Assembly: GCF_947495275.1 (NCBI RefSeq)
Contig: NZ_CANLYL010000013.1
Coordinates: forward strand, 62,001 to 126,000
DNA from: an uncultured Roseobacter sp.
GTDB lineage: Bacteria; Pseudomonadota; Alphaproteobacteria; Rhodobacterales; Rhodobacteraceae
Direction: 5' to 3'
DNA: 64,000 nucleotides
A model generated the notes under the pieces. The model was not told the origin of the DNA and made no database searches. It saw only the letters and a program-made list of their open reading frames with translations. The position numbers and the translations under genes are program-made. This document shows positions 16,488-25,460 of this stretch, in pieces. Within the stretch, counting starts at the first letter, position 1. Every line of letters begins with the position of its first letter.

Positions 16488-18811
16488 TCCAACGGGCCAA
16501 AGTGCTGGCATGGGGTATTTGTTGCGCCGTTTTCCTGTGTGTGGCGTCAGCTATGGCGCAGGATGCAGACAAAACCGACATCGAGGCGACGTTCAAGGCA
16601 TGGGAGAATGTCGCTGAACTGGCGGAAACTGCCATTGACCGTAACATTGCAAGCAACGAGCGTTTGGAGCGGTTGCGGGCGGAGATCGCTGTGTATCGCA
16701 GCGATTTCTCGGCGGCCAGTCAGGTCAATGCCGAGCGCATTGCGACGCTGCGCAAGCAGATCGAAGCTTTGGGGCCAGTGCCTGAAAATAGCGAAGAATC
16801 CATAGAAATCAGAGCGCGGCGCACGGAACTCGATACCCAATTGGAACGGCTTCTCGAACCGGTGCGCGTTGCCGAAGAAGCCTTTCGACGCGCGGACGGT
16901 CTGGTGCGCGAAATTGATGCGATCATCCGCGACAGGCAGGCGCGCAGGTTGCTGTCTTTGGGACCATCACCGCTAAACCCGGCAAACTGGCCGGTTGCCG
17001 CAGACGAATTCTTCAACATCCTCAAGCCAGGCTCCGATGAGGTTGCGGCCTTTCGAGATCCGGATTTGCGAAAGGCGTTTCAGGAAAAACTCCCGCTGAT
17101 CCTGCTGCTGATCGGTATCGCCCTGGCGCTGATCATTCGAGGGCGGACCTGGGCCGGTATCTGGCTCAACTACCTCAGAGAATGGGGTGGACGTGGTACC
17201 GGGGTTTGGGGTTTTTTGGTCTCTTTGCTACGCATCTTCCTGCCGCTGACAGGCTTTTTCATCCTGACATATGCCATTCGCATGACCGGCATGATTGGCG
17301 AGACAATGGATCTGTTCCTGAAGTTCCTGCCTTTCTTTGCCTTTGTTCTTTTGTGGTTCAGATGGTTGGCCGAGAGGCTATTTTCACGGTTCGATGACAT
17401 TGCCCTGATCCAGTTGCCGCCCGAAAAACGTCGGGCTCAACGGCTCTATGTCTTGCTGTTGTCAGTGTTCTTCGTGTCAACCGGCGTCATTGAACTGCTG
17501 TTGGAAACCGGCGTCTCCGGCCCGGCAACGGAAGCAGTTTTGAGTTTTCCATTCATTGTGCTGATAGCACTTGTCCTTGGCGGTATGGGGCGGATCTTGC
17601 GTGGTTACGTTGTAAGCACCGAACAGGCCGGAGAAGAGACCCCTCGCGGCGGCGGGTTGGCGCGGGTATTGCGCGGCTTCGGCACCGCAATGATGGTCGT
17701 CTCCGTGGTCTCTCCGATCATGGCTGCGATCGGCTACGGCGAAGCGGGCAGCGCGCTCCTTTTCCCCACGGTCATCAGCGTGCTCATTTTGAGTTTCATG
17801 CTGACGCTGCAAAGATTTTTTGCAGATGTGTACTGCCTGATAACCAAGCAAGGTCCCGAGGCCCGGGAGGCGCTTATCCCTGTCATAACGGGGTTTGTTC
17901 TCGTCCTGCTGTCGATGCCGCTGCTGGCGCTGGCCTGGGGTGCACGGGTTGCGGATCTGACCGAGCTTTGGGCCAACTTCAGTCGCGGCTTCGAAATCGG
18001 AGACACGCGGATTTCGCCCGGTGACTTTGTCACTTTTGCAGTCATCTTTGTCGTTGGCTATTCGATCACCCGGCTCGTTCAAAGCACCATTCGAGTCAAT
18101 GTGCTGCCCAAGACCAAGATGGATATTGGCGGCCAGAATGCCATCGTATCAGGGCTGGGATACATCGGTATTTTCCTGGCTGCCCTTTTGGCGGTTACAG
18201 GGGCAGGGCTTGATCTGTCTTCACTTGCCATTGTGGCCGGGGCGCTTTCGGTGGGGATTGGCTTTGGTCTGCAAACCATCGTCTCCAACTTTGTTTCAGG
18301 CATAATTCTCTTGATCGAGCGCCCGATTTCGGAAGGTGACTGGATCGAAGTGGGCGGACAGATGGGCTATGTTCGCGATATTTCCGTGCGGGCCACGCGC
18401 ATCGAAACCTTCGACCGGACTGACGTTATCGTTCCGAACGCGGATCTCGTGTCGGGCACCGTCACAAACTATACGCGGGGCAATAAAGTTGGCCGCCTGA
18501 TCGTTTCAGTTGGGGTTGCCTATGGCACGGATACCCGCCGGGTTGAGGCGATCCTGAAAGAGATCGCAAACGCGCAACCCATGGTCCTGTCCAAGCCGGA
18601 ACCGATGATCCTGTTCAATAATTTCGGGGCCGATTCCCTGGAATTCGAAATCCGCATGATCCTGCGGGACGTGAACTGGATCATGGCCGTGAAGAATGAC
18701 ATCAACCATGAAATTGCGGAACGTTTCGCCAAGGAGGACATCGAAGTGCCCTTTGCCCAGCGTGACATCTGGTTGCGCAACCCCGAAGCCCTCAAGGACG
18801 CCAAGTCATGA
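16484..18811 (+). CDS. MscS-type mechanosensitive channel with periplasmic DUF3772 domain
   Basis: A 775-residue protein. It has a signal peptide (cleavage near ASAMAQDA), then a periplasmic coiled-coil region typical of DUF3772 (residues 30-165). About ten membrane helices follow, ending in the MscS pore helix (GALSVGIGFGLQTIVSNFVS) and the beta domain (ERPISEGDWIEVGGQMGYV, DVIVPNADLVSGTV). It would release solutes under hypo-osmotic shock. Its start overlaps the cysK stop and its end overlaps alaX by 4 bases, so trgA to alaX may be one operon. Confidence 0.92.
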   Translation: MIQRAKVLAWGICCAVFLCVASAMAQDADKTDIEATFKAWENVAELAETAIDRNIASNERLERLRAEIAVYRSDFSAASQVNAERIATLRKQIEALGPVPENSEESIEIRARRTELDTQLERLLEPVRVAEEAFRRADGLVREIDAIIRDRQARRLLSLGPSPLNPANWPVAADEFFNILKPGSDEVAAFRDPDLRKAFQEKLPLILLLIGIALALIIRGRTWAGIWLNYLREWGGRGTGVWGFLVSLLRIFLPLTGFFILTYAIRMTGMIGETMDLFLKFLPFFAFVLLWFRWLAERLFSRFDDIALIQLPPEKRRAQRLYVLLLSVFFVSTGVIELLLETGVSGPATEAVLSFPFIVLIALVLGGMGRILRGYVVSTEQAGEETPRGGGLARVLRGFGTAMMVVSVVSPIMAAIGYGEAGSALLFPTVISVLILSFMLTLQRFFADVYCLITKQGPEAREALIPVITGFVLVLLSMPLLALAWGARVADLTELWANFSRGFEIGDTRISPGDFVTFAVIFVVGYSITRLVQSTIRVNVLPKTKMDIGGQNAIVSGLGYIGIFLAALLAVTGAGLDLSSLAIVAGALSVGIGFGLQTIVSNFVSGIILLIERPISEGDWIEVGGQMGYVRDISVRATRIETFDRTDVIVPNADLVSGTVTNYTRGNKVGRLIVSVGVAYGTDTRRVEAILKEIANAQPMVLSKPEPMILFNNFGADSLEFEIRMILRDVNWIMAVKNDINHEIAERFAKEDIEVPFAQRDIWLRNPEALKDAKS

Positions 18812-19530
18812 CAACCCAGATGCTTTTTCGGGCGGATCCTTACCTGAAATCTGCTGATGCGTCGGTTGTGGCGCATTCGGATGACGGTGGTGTGGTTCTG
18901 GATCGCACCGTTTTCTACCCGACCGGAGGTGGGCAACCGGGAGACAGTGGAAAGCTGGATTGGCCGGGCGGCTCATTGTTGATCAAGACCACTGTAAAGG
19001 GCTCCGACGGATCAATCGTTCTGCTGCCCTCGACGGAAGCAGAGTTGCCTCCGCTAGGTCAGCAGGTGACGCAAACTCTGGATTGGGAGAAGCGGTACGG
19101 ACATATGCGTATCCACACGGCGTTGCATTTGTTGTCTGTCGTCATCCCATTTGGCGTTACCGGTGGATCGATCAGCGCTGACAAGGGGCGATTAGATTTC
19201 GACATGGCCGATCCTCCCGAGGACAAATTGGCCATCGAGCAGGCGCTGAACGAAATGATCGCCACGGACGCATCTGTAAGTGAAAGCTGGATCACTGAAA
19301 GCGAACTCGACGCGCAGCCTGATCTGGTGAAAACCATGTCCGTTCAGCCCCCGCGCGGCGCAGGACGCATTCGCCTTATTCGGATCGGCGATGCCGCCCA
19401 TCCCTTGGACCTGCAGCCTTGCGGTGGCACCCATGTTGCAAAACTGGGTGAGATTGGTCGTTTACGCATTGGGAAAACAGAGAAAAAGGGCCGTATGAAC
19501 CGCCGGGTCTATCTGCATCTCGAAGACTGA
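18808..19530 (+). CDS. AlaX: trans-editing Ser-/Gly-tRNA(Ala) hydrolase
   Basis: A 240-residue stand-alone alanyl-tRNA editing protein. Metal ligands of the AlaRS second additional domain are seen as HTALH (about residue 101) and CGGTH near residue 210. The N-terminal [13 protein letters not shown] is the usual family opening. It removes serine or glycine wrongly attached to tRNA-Ala. It overlaps the channel gene by 4 bases and is followed by tRNA-Ser(GGA). Confidence 0.92.
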   Translation: MTTQMLFRADPYLKSADASVVAHSDDGGVVLDRTVFYPTGGGQPGDSGKLDWPGGSLLIKTTVKGSDGSIVLLPSTEAELPPLGQQVTQTLDWEKRYGHMRIHTALHLLSVVIPFGVTGGSISADKGRLDFDMADPPEDKLAIEQALNEMIATDASVSESWITESELDAQPDLVKTMSVQPPRGAGRIRLIRIGDAAHPLDLQPCGGTHVAKLGEIGRLRIGKTEKKGRMNRRVYLHLED

Positions 19531-19600
19531 TCGGATTGAAGTGCAAAAGGCTATTTTCTCCCTTGCATAACTTGTGCCTGGCGCGCTACACCGCGCGAAC

Positions 19601-19690
19601 GGAGCGGTGGCCGAGTGGTCGAAGGCGCACGCCTGGAAAGTGTGTAGGCGGGAGACCGTCTCCAGGGTTCGAATCCCTGTCGCTCCGCCA
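19601..19690 (+). tRNA. tRNA-Ser (anticodon GGA)
   Basis: A 90-base class II tRNA. The acceptor stem is GGAGCGG paired with the complementary segment before the encoded CCA at 19688-19690. The anticodon loop CTGGAAA gives GGA. A long variable arm (GTAGGCGGGAGACCGTCTC) and the T loop TTCGAAT are present. It is a common phage and island attachment site, and an integrase-like scar follows. Confidence 0.97.
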
Positions 19691-19806
19691 CTACCATATT
19701 TTATTGGTTTTACTTGGTATCGTTGCGCGGCCTTTTTCTTTGCTGTGCAGGCAATTGCGACGTTTATCATGACGTTCGTTTCTTTCGATGATGGCTGCAC
19801 TATTTC

Positions 19807-19834
19807 CCTGAGTGGTAGAGCCTGAGTGGTAGAG
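19807..19834 (+). repeat. 14-bp tandem duplication
   Basis: CCTGAGTGGTAGAG occurs twice back to back. It lies just before the integrase-like remnant and may mark an old insertion or slippage event. No function is known. Confidence 0.9.
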
Positions 19835-19836
19835 AA

Positions 19837-19995
19837 TGTGGTGTTTCTGAAGCGGCCCTATCCGGCAAGCTGACAAAGAAACTGGTCGAGGATCTTGAGG
19901 TCGCAGATGCAGCGCGCGAAGTGGTGGAAATGAGTTTGGCACACCAAGTTGGATCAGATGTGGAGCGGGCATGGGTGGCGATCAACCATACATGA
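19837..19995 (+). pseudogene. Probable remnant of a tyrosine-recombinase (integrase) C-terminus
   Basis: An open stretch without a proper start reads SGKLTKKLVEDLEVADAARE, then VVEMSLAHQVGSDVERAW, then stop after a few residues. The second part resembles the end of P4-type phage integrases (EMALAH...VERAYRR), where the catalytic-region tail lies. The following AYRR-type tail is lost and the upstream catalytic domain is absent. Its position 147 bases after tRNA-Ser(GGA) fits an integrase that used the tRNA 3' end. The assignment is by eye and moderate. Confidence 0.45.
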
Positions 19996-20125
19996 GACCG
20001 TCTCGAAGCGCTTTGTGAGACCTGCGAACGCCCATGTCAAAAGCTCAGTGCCGAGGCCAGTTTGGCGGCTTTGAACGAGGTATTCGCCATTGACTGACGC
20101 AGCGGGTCGCAAGCCTAGTCAAACC

Positions 20126-21430
20126 TCACAAACGCGCATTGCGCGGTGCTTTCTTGGCCGCTTTGCGCCGAAGGCGAGGGGACACCAGACCAAGCTCGTT
20201 GCGATATTTGCTGATCGTTCGCCTTGAGATTGAAAACCCAAGTTTCTGAAAACGCGCTAGAATTTCCTCATCTTTCAATGGCGTTTGCTGATCTTCCGCA
20301 GCAACCCATTGCCGGATTTTTTGCAATGCGGCGTGTTTGGTTTGTGTTTCGTTGCCGTAAGTGAGCGCGTTACAGAACAATGCTCGCGCGGGTACGTTAC
20401 CTTGGGAGCACAGTATCGTGAGGCCATGCAGAATTCGGCTGACTGTCGATTCGCTCACACCGATTTCACTGGCCAGATCGCGCATGCGCATGGGGCGGAG
20501 CGCAGCAAACCCTGCCTTAAGAAAATCCGGTTGGCGGATGAAGATCGCGGTCACCAGGGAAAGAGTCGTTGCATTGCGAAGTTCACAGGCTTTCTTGAGC
20601 GATCTGGCCTCTTGAACCAAGTGCCGCAGTCGTTCGGTATTTGGTCCACTGCGATGGTTGGTCGTGTCTAGATGCAGAGCTCGAACGGACGGGAAACTGA
20701 AGTTATTCAAGGTGACAGTCAATTTCCCATCAACGACAGCTACTGTCACGTCATCGGTTTTGCGCGGCGCTTCCTGAAAATCGAACTGCGCGCCGGGTTT
20801 TGGGTCCATGCGTCGAATAAGGCGGACACGTTCGAGAATGTCTGACGTGTTGCAGCCAATACGCTTTGCCAAGTGCTCCGGATCGAAACACCGCAGCTCA
20901 TCAAGATGAACAATAATGCGCCGCATGATGTCGTCCAGCTGGCCTCTATCAAGTGCCTGCAGGCTGATACACTCCCTGAGATTTCGAGCAAAAAGACCAG
21001 CGGGCTCTAGTGTTTGCAATCGGACGAGCATTTCTGCGCAATCTGGCGCGTTCAAGGCATATTTCTCCGCGATCTCTTCGACCGACACGCTCAACCAACC
21101 GCTAAGGTCAAGTTCCAGCAAGAAGGCCCGCGCAATTTCCAAGTCGCCCGGAGAGGTGCAAACGTAGGGTAACTGTTTGACAACATGCTGGAAAATTCCA
21201 CGCTCACTCACATCTGCAAGATCAGTCGACATCGCATCGACATCATAGCTTGCCTGTCCGGGTGTCGAATCCTTATGACTTTCAAGTTCGATAAACGGGT
21301 TTTTCTCTGCGGCATCCGACAGAAATTTGTGCATTTCAACTCTGTTCATCCGCATGATCGCAAGTGTTTCGATCATGGTTTTGTTAAGGCGCTGGCTTTG
21401 GTGGCGCGTCTGCGAAAAATTCATCGACAT
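20126..21430 (-). CDS. rpoN: RNA polymerase sigma-54 factor
   Basis: A 434-residue sigma-54, shorter than the 477 residues of E. coli. Region I is divergent and glutamine-poor (HQSQRLNKTMIETLAIMRMN, AAEKNPFIELE). The core-binding part contains LELDLSGWLS and LEPAGLFARNLRE. The DNA-binding part has SEIGVSESTVSRILHG and the RpoN box near the C-terminus, SRRTISKYRNELG. It recognises -24/-12 promoters; a perfect one lies 3.7 kb away before mimA, and a sigma-54 activator ends that operon. It could be an operon-dedicated second copy or the only rpoN; this window cannot decide. Confidence 0.93.
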   Translation of the reverse strand: MSMNFSQTRHQSQRLNKTMIETLAIMRMNRVEMHKFLSDAAEKNPFIELESHKDSTPGQASYDVDAMSTDLADVSERGIFQHVVKQLPYVCTSPGDLEIARAFLLELDLSGWLSVSVEEIAEKYALNAPDCAEMLVRLQTLEPAGLFARNLRECISLQALDRGQLDDIMRRIIVHLDELRCFDPEHLAKRIGCNTSDILERVRLIRRMDPKPGAQFDFQEAPRKTDDVTVAVVDGKLTVTLNNFSFPSVRALHLDTTNHRSGPNTERLRHLVQEARSLKKACELRNATTLSLVTAIFIRQPDFLKAGFAALRPMRMRDLASEIGVSESTVSRILHGLTILCSQGNVPARALFCNALTYGNETQTKHAALQKIRQWVAAEDQQTPLKDEEILARFQKLGFSISRRTISKYRNELGLVSPRLRRKAAKKAPRNARL

Positions 21431-21555
21431 GGATCACTGTCGGGCCGCAGATGCCTCCCGAAACCATGATAGTTGCTGCGATGATGTGATGCGGGCCATT
21501 GCCCGTAAGCGGCCCTCTGATAGGCTGACATCGACAGGGTTGGGAAAACTGACGC

Positions 21556-22515
21556 ATGAAAACGCCGTCTGAGACAGACACGCCGGTTTCGCTGGAAAGA
21601 TACTACGCGGGGGTATCGCCACAATTGCTGGCGCGCACCAGGCAGATGTGGTCTGCGCGAGGCTTGGATCTGGACGCCGCGTGGCGCGTCACGATATGCC
21701 GTTTGCGAGGCTACCGTACGATCGATCATTGCAACGATAAAATCGACAGCGTTCCGATCGATGGCGTGTTCATGTTTGACCAGGCTGTCATCTGGGTTGC
21801 CTCGTTGAGTGACAGCGCAAGTATCGCAATGCGGCTGGATGGCATGCGATTGATACCGCAGCAATGGGAAGCCCTGCATGCCGTCACTTTCCGGATGATC
21901 GAACAGCTTGATGCTGTACGTTTGTTGTTTTTGACACAACTGCCGCTGCCCTCGATGCAAATCGCCCGGTCGATTTCGGAGAATGTGGATATGGCCCTCG
22001 CGTTCCTGTCGCGCCCCAAGCTCGCGCGGCGTTTTGTTGAATGCGCCACGGTTGAGGAAGCCAACGAGTTTTGGCGTCGCCACATTGCCGGAGGCCGGGC
22101 GTTCAGAACGGTCAGTCAACAACTTTACAGATCGGGATTGGAGTTTGATCAAAGCGGCGAATATGAAAACTGGCGCAACAGCGTCAAAGCCGTTCTCGGG
22201 ACTGCGGTGCACACCTCGTTTCACCCACCAGGCACGCCCACAATCGACAGTTCGCAAGACAGCTTTCGTGAGATCAGCGATTGCCACTGGTTTGTAACGT
22301 TTCGGTTGCAGGAAATGTGTGCCTATTCTCATGTGCTTCAAAAAAACCTGCGCGAAGATCTGGATGCCGTTTCAAAACATCTCGCGCCTGAAGATGGCTT
22401 GAATTTGGGTGCGTGGACCTCGCAAATCTCCGAGATTGCGGTGGACCAACTGCGTTGGAGCCTTGCCAATGGCGCGGCTGACGCAACACCGGCTTTGTCA
22501 CATGGGCTTCAGTGA
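21556..22515 (+). CDS. Hypothetical protein, unrecognised
   Basis: A 319-residue soluble protein, divergent from rpoN with a 125-base gap. It is predicted to be mostly helical, with no signal peptide, membrane segment or motif I can name. Notable pieces are the helix-rich EALHAVTFRMIEQLDAVRLL and the segment NSVKAVLGTAVHTSFHPPGT. It ends 7 bases inside the convergent small gene. Its context among rpoN and the WD40 gene group suggests a shared but unknown role. Confidence 0.68.
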   Translation: MKTPSETDTPVSLERYYAGVSPQLLARTRQMWSARGLDLDAAWRVTICRLRGYRTIDHCNDKIDSVPIDGVFMFDQAVIWVASLSDSASIAMRLDGMRLIPQQWEALHAVTFRMIEQLDAVRLLFLTQLPLPSMQIARSISENVDMALAFLSRPKLARRFVECATVEEANEFWRRHIAGGRAFRTVSQQLYRSGLEFDQSGEYENWRNSVKAVLGTAVHTSFHPPGTPTIDSSQDSFREISDCHWFVTFRLQEMCAYSHVLQKNLREDLDAVSKHLAPEDGLNLGAWTSQISEIAVDQLRWSLANGAADATPALSHGLQ

Positions 22516-22691
22516 CGGGCACCGGTCTGAGGTGGGCCGCTTTCCCCTTTTGCAATCCATTGCGCGGCAAGAACCAGAGCGCCCATTGCGAAATCCTTTC
22601 CATGATCCTCGACCATTTCCTCAGATAACTCAGCCAGTTTTGCAAACAGCCTGTCCTTGTTGATCTCTTCTTTGGAAAGCTTTTGTTCCAT
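22509..22691 (-). CDS. Small hypothetical protein (60 aa)
   Basis: It starts MEQKLSKEEINKDRLFAKL and then has a helical stretch (GKDFAMGALVLAAQWIAKG) that looks amphipathic. It is the last gene of a three-gene minus-strand run, 26 bases after the WD40 gene. The ribosome site GGAGACACC precedes the ATG. The function is unknown; the tight spacing supports it as real. Confidence 0.62.
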   Translation of the reverse strand: MEQKLSKEEINKDRLFAKLAELSEEMVEDHGKDFAMGALVLAAQWIAKGESGPPQTGARH

Positions 22692-22717
22692 TGGTGTCTC
22701 CAGTTTGGATTGGGGTT

Positions 22718-23845
22718 TTACTTGAACAATTGTGCGGGGAAGGTGGCGATCGCGGCCTTGCCGGATGCAAATCCCAAGGCCAAGTGTTCACCGGTTTTCG
22801 ACCAGCCCAGAGCGCTGATGCTTGTGCCCATTTCATGGTGCAACATCATCTCTTCAGGTGTGCCAACGCGCGAGATGGCAGCAAGCCCGTTGGCATAGCC
22901 GGTAGCGATCAGATCAAGAGTGGGGTGCGCAGCGATTGTGTCGATCACCACCAGACCGGGTTTGCCTGTGCTCAAAGGTGTGCCCGGCAGATCATCATGG
23001 GGCAGATCGACGCTGGACCATCCGGCCAGACGATATGCACCAGCGGTAACGAGAGCGTTTCCTTTTTCGCTGAAGGCAAGACAGCGCACGGGCGCGGGGT
23101 ATCCTTCGACACGCTGTACGTGCTGCGATGCAAGGTCGATGATATGAAAGCTCCGGTCACTGGAGGCGCAAGCGAGATGACCGCTTGCTTCATTCCAGAC
23201 GATATCGGTCACAGGGCCAGCGCATTGAATATGGCAGGCGTCAGCTGAGGTTCCCTGTAGGTTGATGAGGCTCAGGGTGCCTTTGCCCCAGGCGGCCAGT
23301 TTCGTACCGTCAGCAGACATTGATTGGCAGGTCACCGGGTGGTCGAGAGCAATTTCCGCAAGGACCTCCATATCCGGCAGAGAGTGCAAAGTCAGCTGCG
23401 CGTCCCGGGCAATTGACAGTAGATGCCCGGAGCAGCTGCTGCAGATTGACGTGATGCTGTCGCCGGGTTTGCCCCTCTCTATGATCTGGCCGCCAGCAGT
23501 GATCTGCACAATAGCTCCCTGCGCGTCGACACCCGCAAACCCCTGAGTGCCAAAGCGCGCGACAGGCAAATCGGGATCCAGAACAAGCTGAGGCGAAATG
23601 AGAGGTGCAATCGGGTTTTCACGCGGCTTGATCGTTGTTCGCCCGGTATCGAGTTCCATACGTGTCCGTACTTTTGGGCTCTCGCTGTCTTTTTGTGCAG
23701 CCAACGCGACAGCACCCGAGGCCAGCCGGAAAAGAACTGCCGTATCCTCCTCGTTGAATGCAACCTGAACCACCGCTTCTTGCAGCGTCCACTCCCGTGC
23801 AAGCAGATCAAACAACTTCAATCCGGATGTGTTTTGTTCACCCAT
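22718..23845 (-). CDS. WD40-like beta-propeller protein
   Basis: A 375-residue soluble protein. Repeating blocks of the form AxSxDG..LAxW appear: CQSMSADGTKLAAWGKGTLS, DIVWNEASGHLACASSDRSF, CLAFSEKGNALVTAGAYRLA and ALGWSKTGEHLALGFASGKA. This fits a WD40-type propeller of about six or seven blades. There is no signal peptide and no enzymatic domain, so it is probably a protein-interaction platform. It overlaps the upstream coiled-coil gene by 8 bases, suggesting translational coupling and a physical partnership. Confidence 0.8.
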   Translation of the reverse strand: MGEQNTSGLKLFDLLAREWTLQEAVVQVAFNEEDTAVLFRLASGAVALAAQKDSESPKVRTRMELDTGRTTIKPRENPIAPLISPQLVLDPDLPVARFGTQGFAGVDAQGAIVQITAGGQIIERGKPGDSITSICSSCSGHLLSIARDAQLTLHSLPDMEVLAEIALDHPVTCQSMSADGTKLAAWGKGTLSLINLQGTSADACHIQCAGPVTDIVWNEASGHLACASSDRSFHIIDLASQHVQRVEGYPAPVRCLAFSEKGNALVTAGAYRLAGWSSVDLPHDDLPGTPLSTGKPGLVVIDTIAAHPTLDLIATGYANGLAAISRVGTPEEMMLHHEMGTSISALGWSKTGEHLALGFASGKAAIATFPAQLFK

Positions 23846-24125
23846 GATCAGCCTCCTTAACTGCCGCTTTTTCGATCTTCTGATCCAGTTCAGATAGCTC
23901 TGTTTCCAGCCTGTCGATGCGCGCCCGACATGCGTCGACTTCGTTGTTTGCCTTGTCCTGTGACGTGGTTGCGGAAGGGCAGGGCTCTTCCATCAACAAC
24001 AAGATGCTGTTTCCGCTTTGCATTTGTAACGCACGCAGACAATCGGCATTGGCCTGGGACAAGGCGCTGATCAAAGACATGCGTTTCTGGAAAAGACCGT
24101 CGAGTGTGTTGGATTGACCGGTCAT
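23838..24125 (-). CDS. Small coiled-coil hypothetical protein
   Basis: A 95-residue protein. The N-terminal half is helical, with SLISALSQANADCLRALQMQ. The C-terminal half is a clear coiled coil (heptads in DACRARIDRLETELSELDQK). It is the first gene of the run with the WD40 gene and the 60-residue gene. A propeller plus a small coiled coil would fit a two-part complex, which is inference only. Confidence 0.65.
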   Translation of the reverse strand: MTGQSNTLDGLFQKRMSLISALSQANADCLRALQMQSGNSILLLMEEPCPSATTSQDKANNEVDACRARIDRLETELSELDQKIEKAAVKEADHG

Positions 24126-24175
24126 TCAATTGCCCCCTATGATCTGACAATCATCGAATGCGGGAGCGTTTTGCT

Positions 24176-24448
24176 ATGAAAACAGACGCGACACTGCGAT
24201 TTTTTATGGCGCTGAGTGAGACCAGCAAGAGGATTGCCGGGGCTGATAGTCGCTTGGCGAAGGCCGCTGCCGAGGCTGTCTCCGATCCAAAACCTGCAAA
24301 TTTTGTTGGCACGCAGGAACAGCTTGCCCTTATTGACGAGGAACTGCGCGAACGAATACTGCGTGAAACGCATCAACATATGAGCTGCGACATCTCTGCG
24401 ATTTGGGACAGTATGTCGACCGCGCCGCGCACCAATCGCCCCAATTGA
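24176..24448 (+). CDS. Small helical hypothetical protein
   Basis: About 90 residues from the ATG at 24176 (an in-frame ATG at 24158 is also possible). The sequence is helical and polar (SETSKRIAGADSRLAKAAAE, LALIDEELRERILRETHQHM). It is divergent from the WD40 group, 50 bases away, so the two may share a regulatory region. No family is recognised. Confidence 0.5.
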   Translation: MKTDATLRFFMALSETSKRIAGADSRLAKAAAEAVSDPKPANFVGTQEQLALIDEELRERILRETHQHMSCDISAIWDSMSTAPRTNRPN

Positions 24449-24740
24449 TCCGGTGCCTTTCACGTAAGCGTCCCGGTACATAGCCTCGATCCGCATCACC
24501 TCTTCCATCCCTCACCCTTTCGCAGTGACCAGCAAGAATTCGCGAAGCGTCAGAGCTCCGAGTTCAGGCGTCCAAGCGCACTGTTTTGCCACGATGAATT
24601 GATCAAAACCCCGCACGTTTAAAACGACGTCCGATCACCAGAGATTAGCACTTCGTGGTCTCGTCACAAAGAAGACTTGGCGCTCTCAAGACTGCGAAAT
24701 GAAAGTTTTTTTGACCCGCGCGCTGCGGTTCGTTTCACTT

Positions 24741-24757
24741 CGTTACGAGGTGTAACG
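24741..24757. promoter_or_regulatory. Candidate activator site: inverted repeat CGTTAC-N5-GTAACG
   Basis: CGTTAC (24741-24746) and GTAACG (24752-24757) form a palindrome with a 5-base spacer, about 430 bases upstream of the sigma-54 promoter. The same half-site recurs at 24989 and 25008. This is a plausible far enhancer for the MimR-type activator encoded at the operon end; the link is inference. Confidence 0.45.
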
Positions 24758-24988
24758 TCGATAGTTTCATAAGTTCACACAGCATGAGATGTGGAGAAAT
24801 TACGTCTCGTAAATTTCCGAATCGCTGACCCGAAACGCGCTCCCCTCTGCGGGAGAAACGCGCGTCCATCGGATGGGTGCGTTTGAGGCAATCTGCCCCA
24901 ACCCGTCGGTTGTCAGCCGTCATCGCCAGCGTCTATGGCGGGAAGTTTCCGGCGCGCGAAGCAGCGTCTGAGGCATATGTAAAGCAAA

Positions 24989-25025
24989 GTGTAACGCCGC
25001 GCGAAGGGTGTAACGCTGTGTAATG
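24989..25025. promoter_or_regulatory. Candidate activator sites: direct repeats of GTGTAACG
   Basis: GTGTAACG occurs at 24989-24996 and 25008-25015, and a one-mismatch copy GTGTAATG at 25018-25025. They lie about 150-190 bases upstream of the -24/-12 promoter, the usual distance for sigma-54 enhancer sites. The shared half-site with the palindrome at 24741 suggests one protein binds all of them. Confidence 0.5.
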
Positions 25026-25175
25026 AAACAAAACACAGTCAGAGCATTCTGAAGGCCAAGCCATAAAGCTGAAATGGCGAATGCGCAAAATTTCCAAAAT
25101 AAAAATATAATAATTACAGTATATTATGCGGTAGTGTGAGGATTTTTCGAAATTATTTCCGCAGTTTCCGGTTTT

Positions 25176-25191
25176 TGGCACGGAACTTGCA
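25176..25191 (+). promoter_or_regulatory. Sigma-54 (-24/-12) promoter of the mim operon
   Basis: TGGCACGGAACTTGCA matches the sigma-54 consensus TGGCACG-N4-TTGCW at every position. Transcription should start near 25,203, leaving a leader of about 258 bases before mimA. An rpoN gene and a sigma-54 activator gene flank the operon. Confidence 0.9.
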
Positions 25192-25202
25192 TCTACCCAA
25201 TC

Positions 25203-25460
25203 ATAACGCCGTGTTTCCAGGAAAATGGAAGCCATCAAGAACGAAGGAACAGGGAGAACGTTCCGCTCACGATCCGCCGGCTGGCCCTTTGTAGGGGTGA
25301 TAGGGCAGGCGTGTGTGGGCCTATCCCTCCAACCTTTGCCGTGACGTGAACGACTGGTTTTTCGGCCGCGCTTTGCCGGCGGAACCCGTCAAACAATCGG
25401 TAGCATGTGCTGCCTCCAACCGGCCGATCCAATCGGTCAAAACACAAGGAGACTCATGGC
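25203..25460 (+). other. Long 5' leader of the mim transcript
   Basis: The predicted untranslated leader is about 258 bases. It contains short hairpins such as GCCCT...AGGGC (about 25,285-25,311) and CCGCGC/GCCGGC-type GC-rich segments, and ends in AAGGAGAC before the mimA ATG. No known riboswitch was recognised. Confidence 0.4.

Larger units (their letters stand above)
24449..25175 (+). other. Long regulatory region upstream of the mim operon
   Basis: About 730 bases without a convincing gene. It contains repeated GTGTAACG elements (listed separately). There is also a strongly AT-rich patch at about 25,085-25,130 (AAAATAAAAATATAATAATT) between those elements and the sigma-54 promoter, a suitable place for DNA bending by IHF or a similar protein. 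Short open frames here have no features of genes. Confidence 0.6.
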
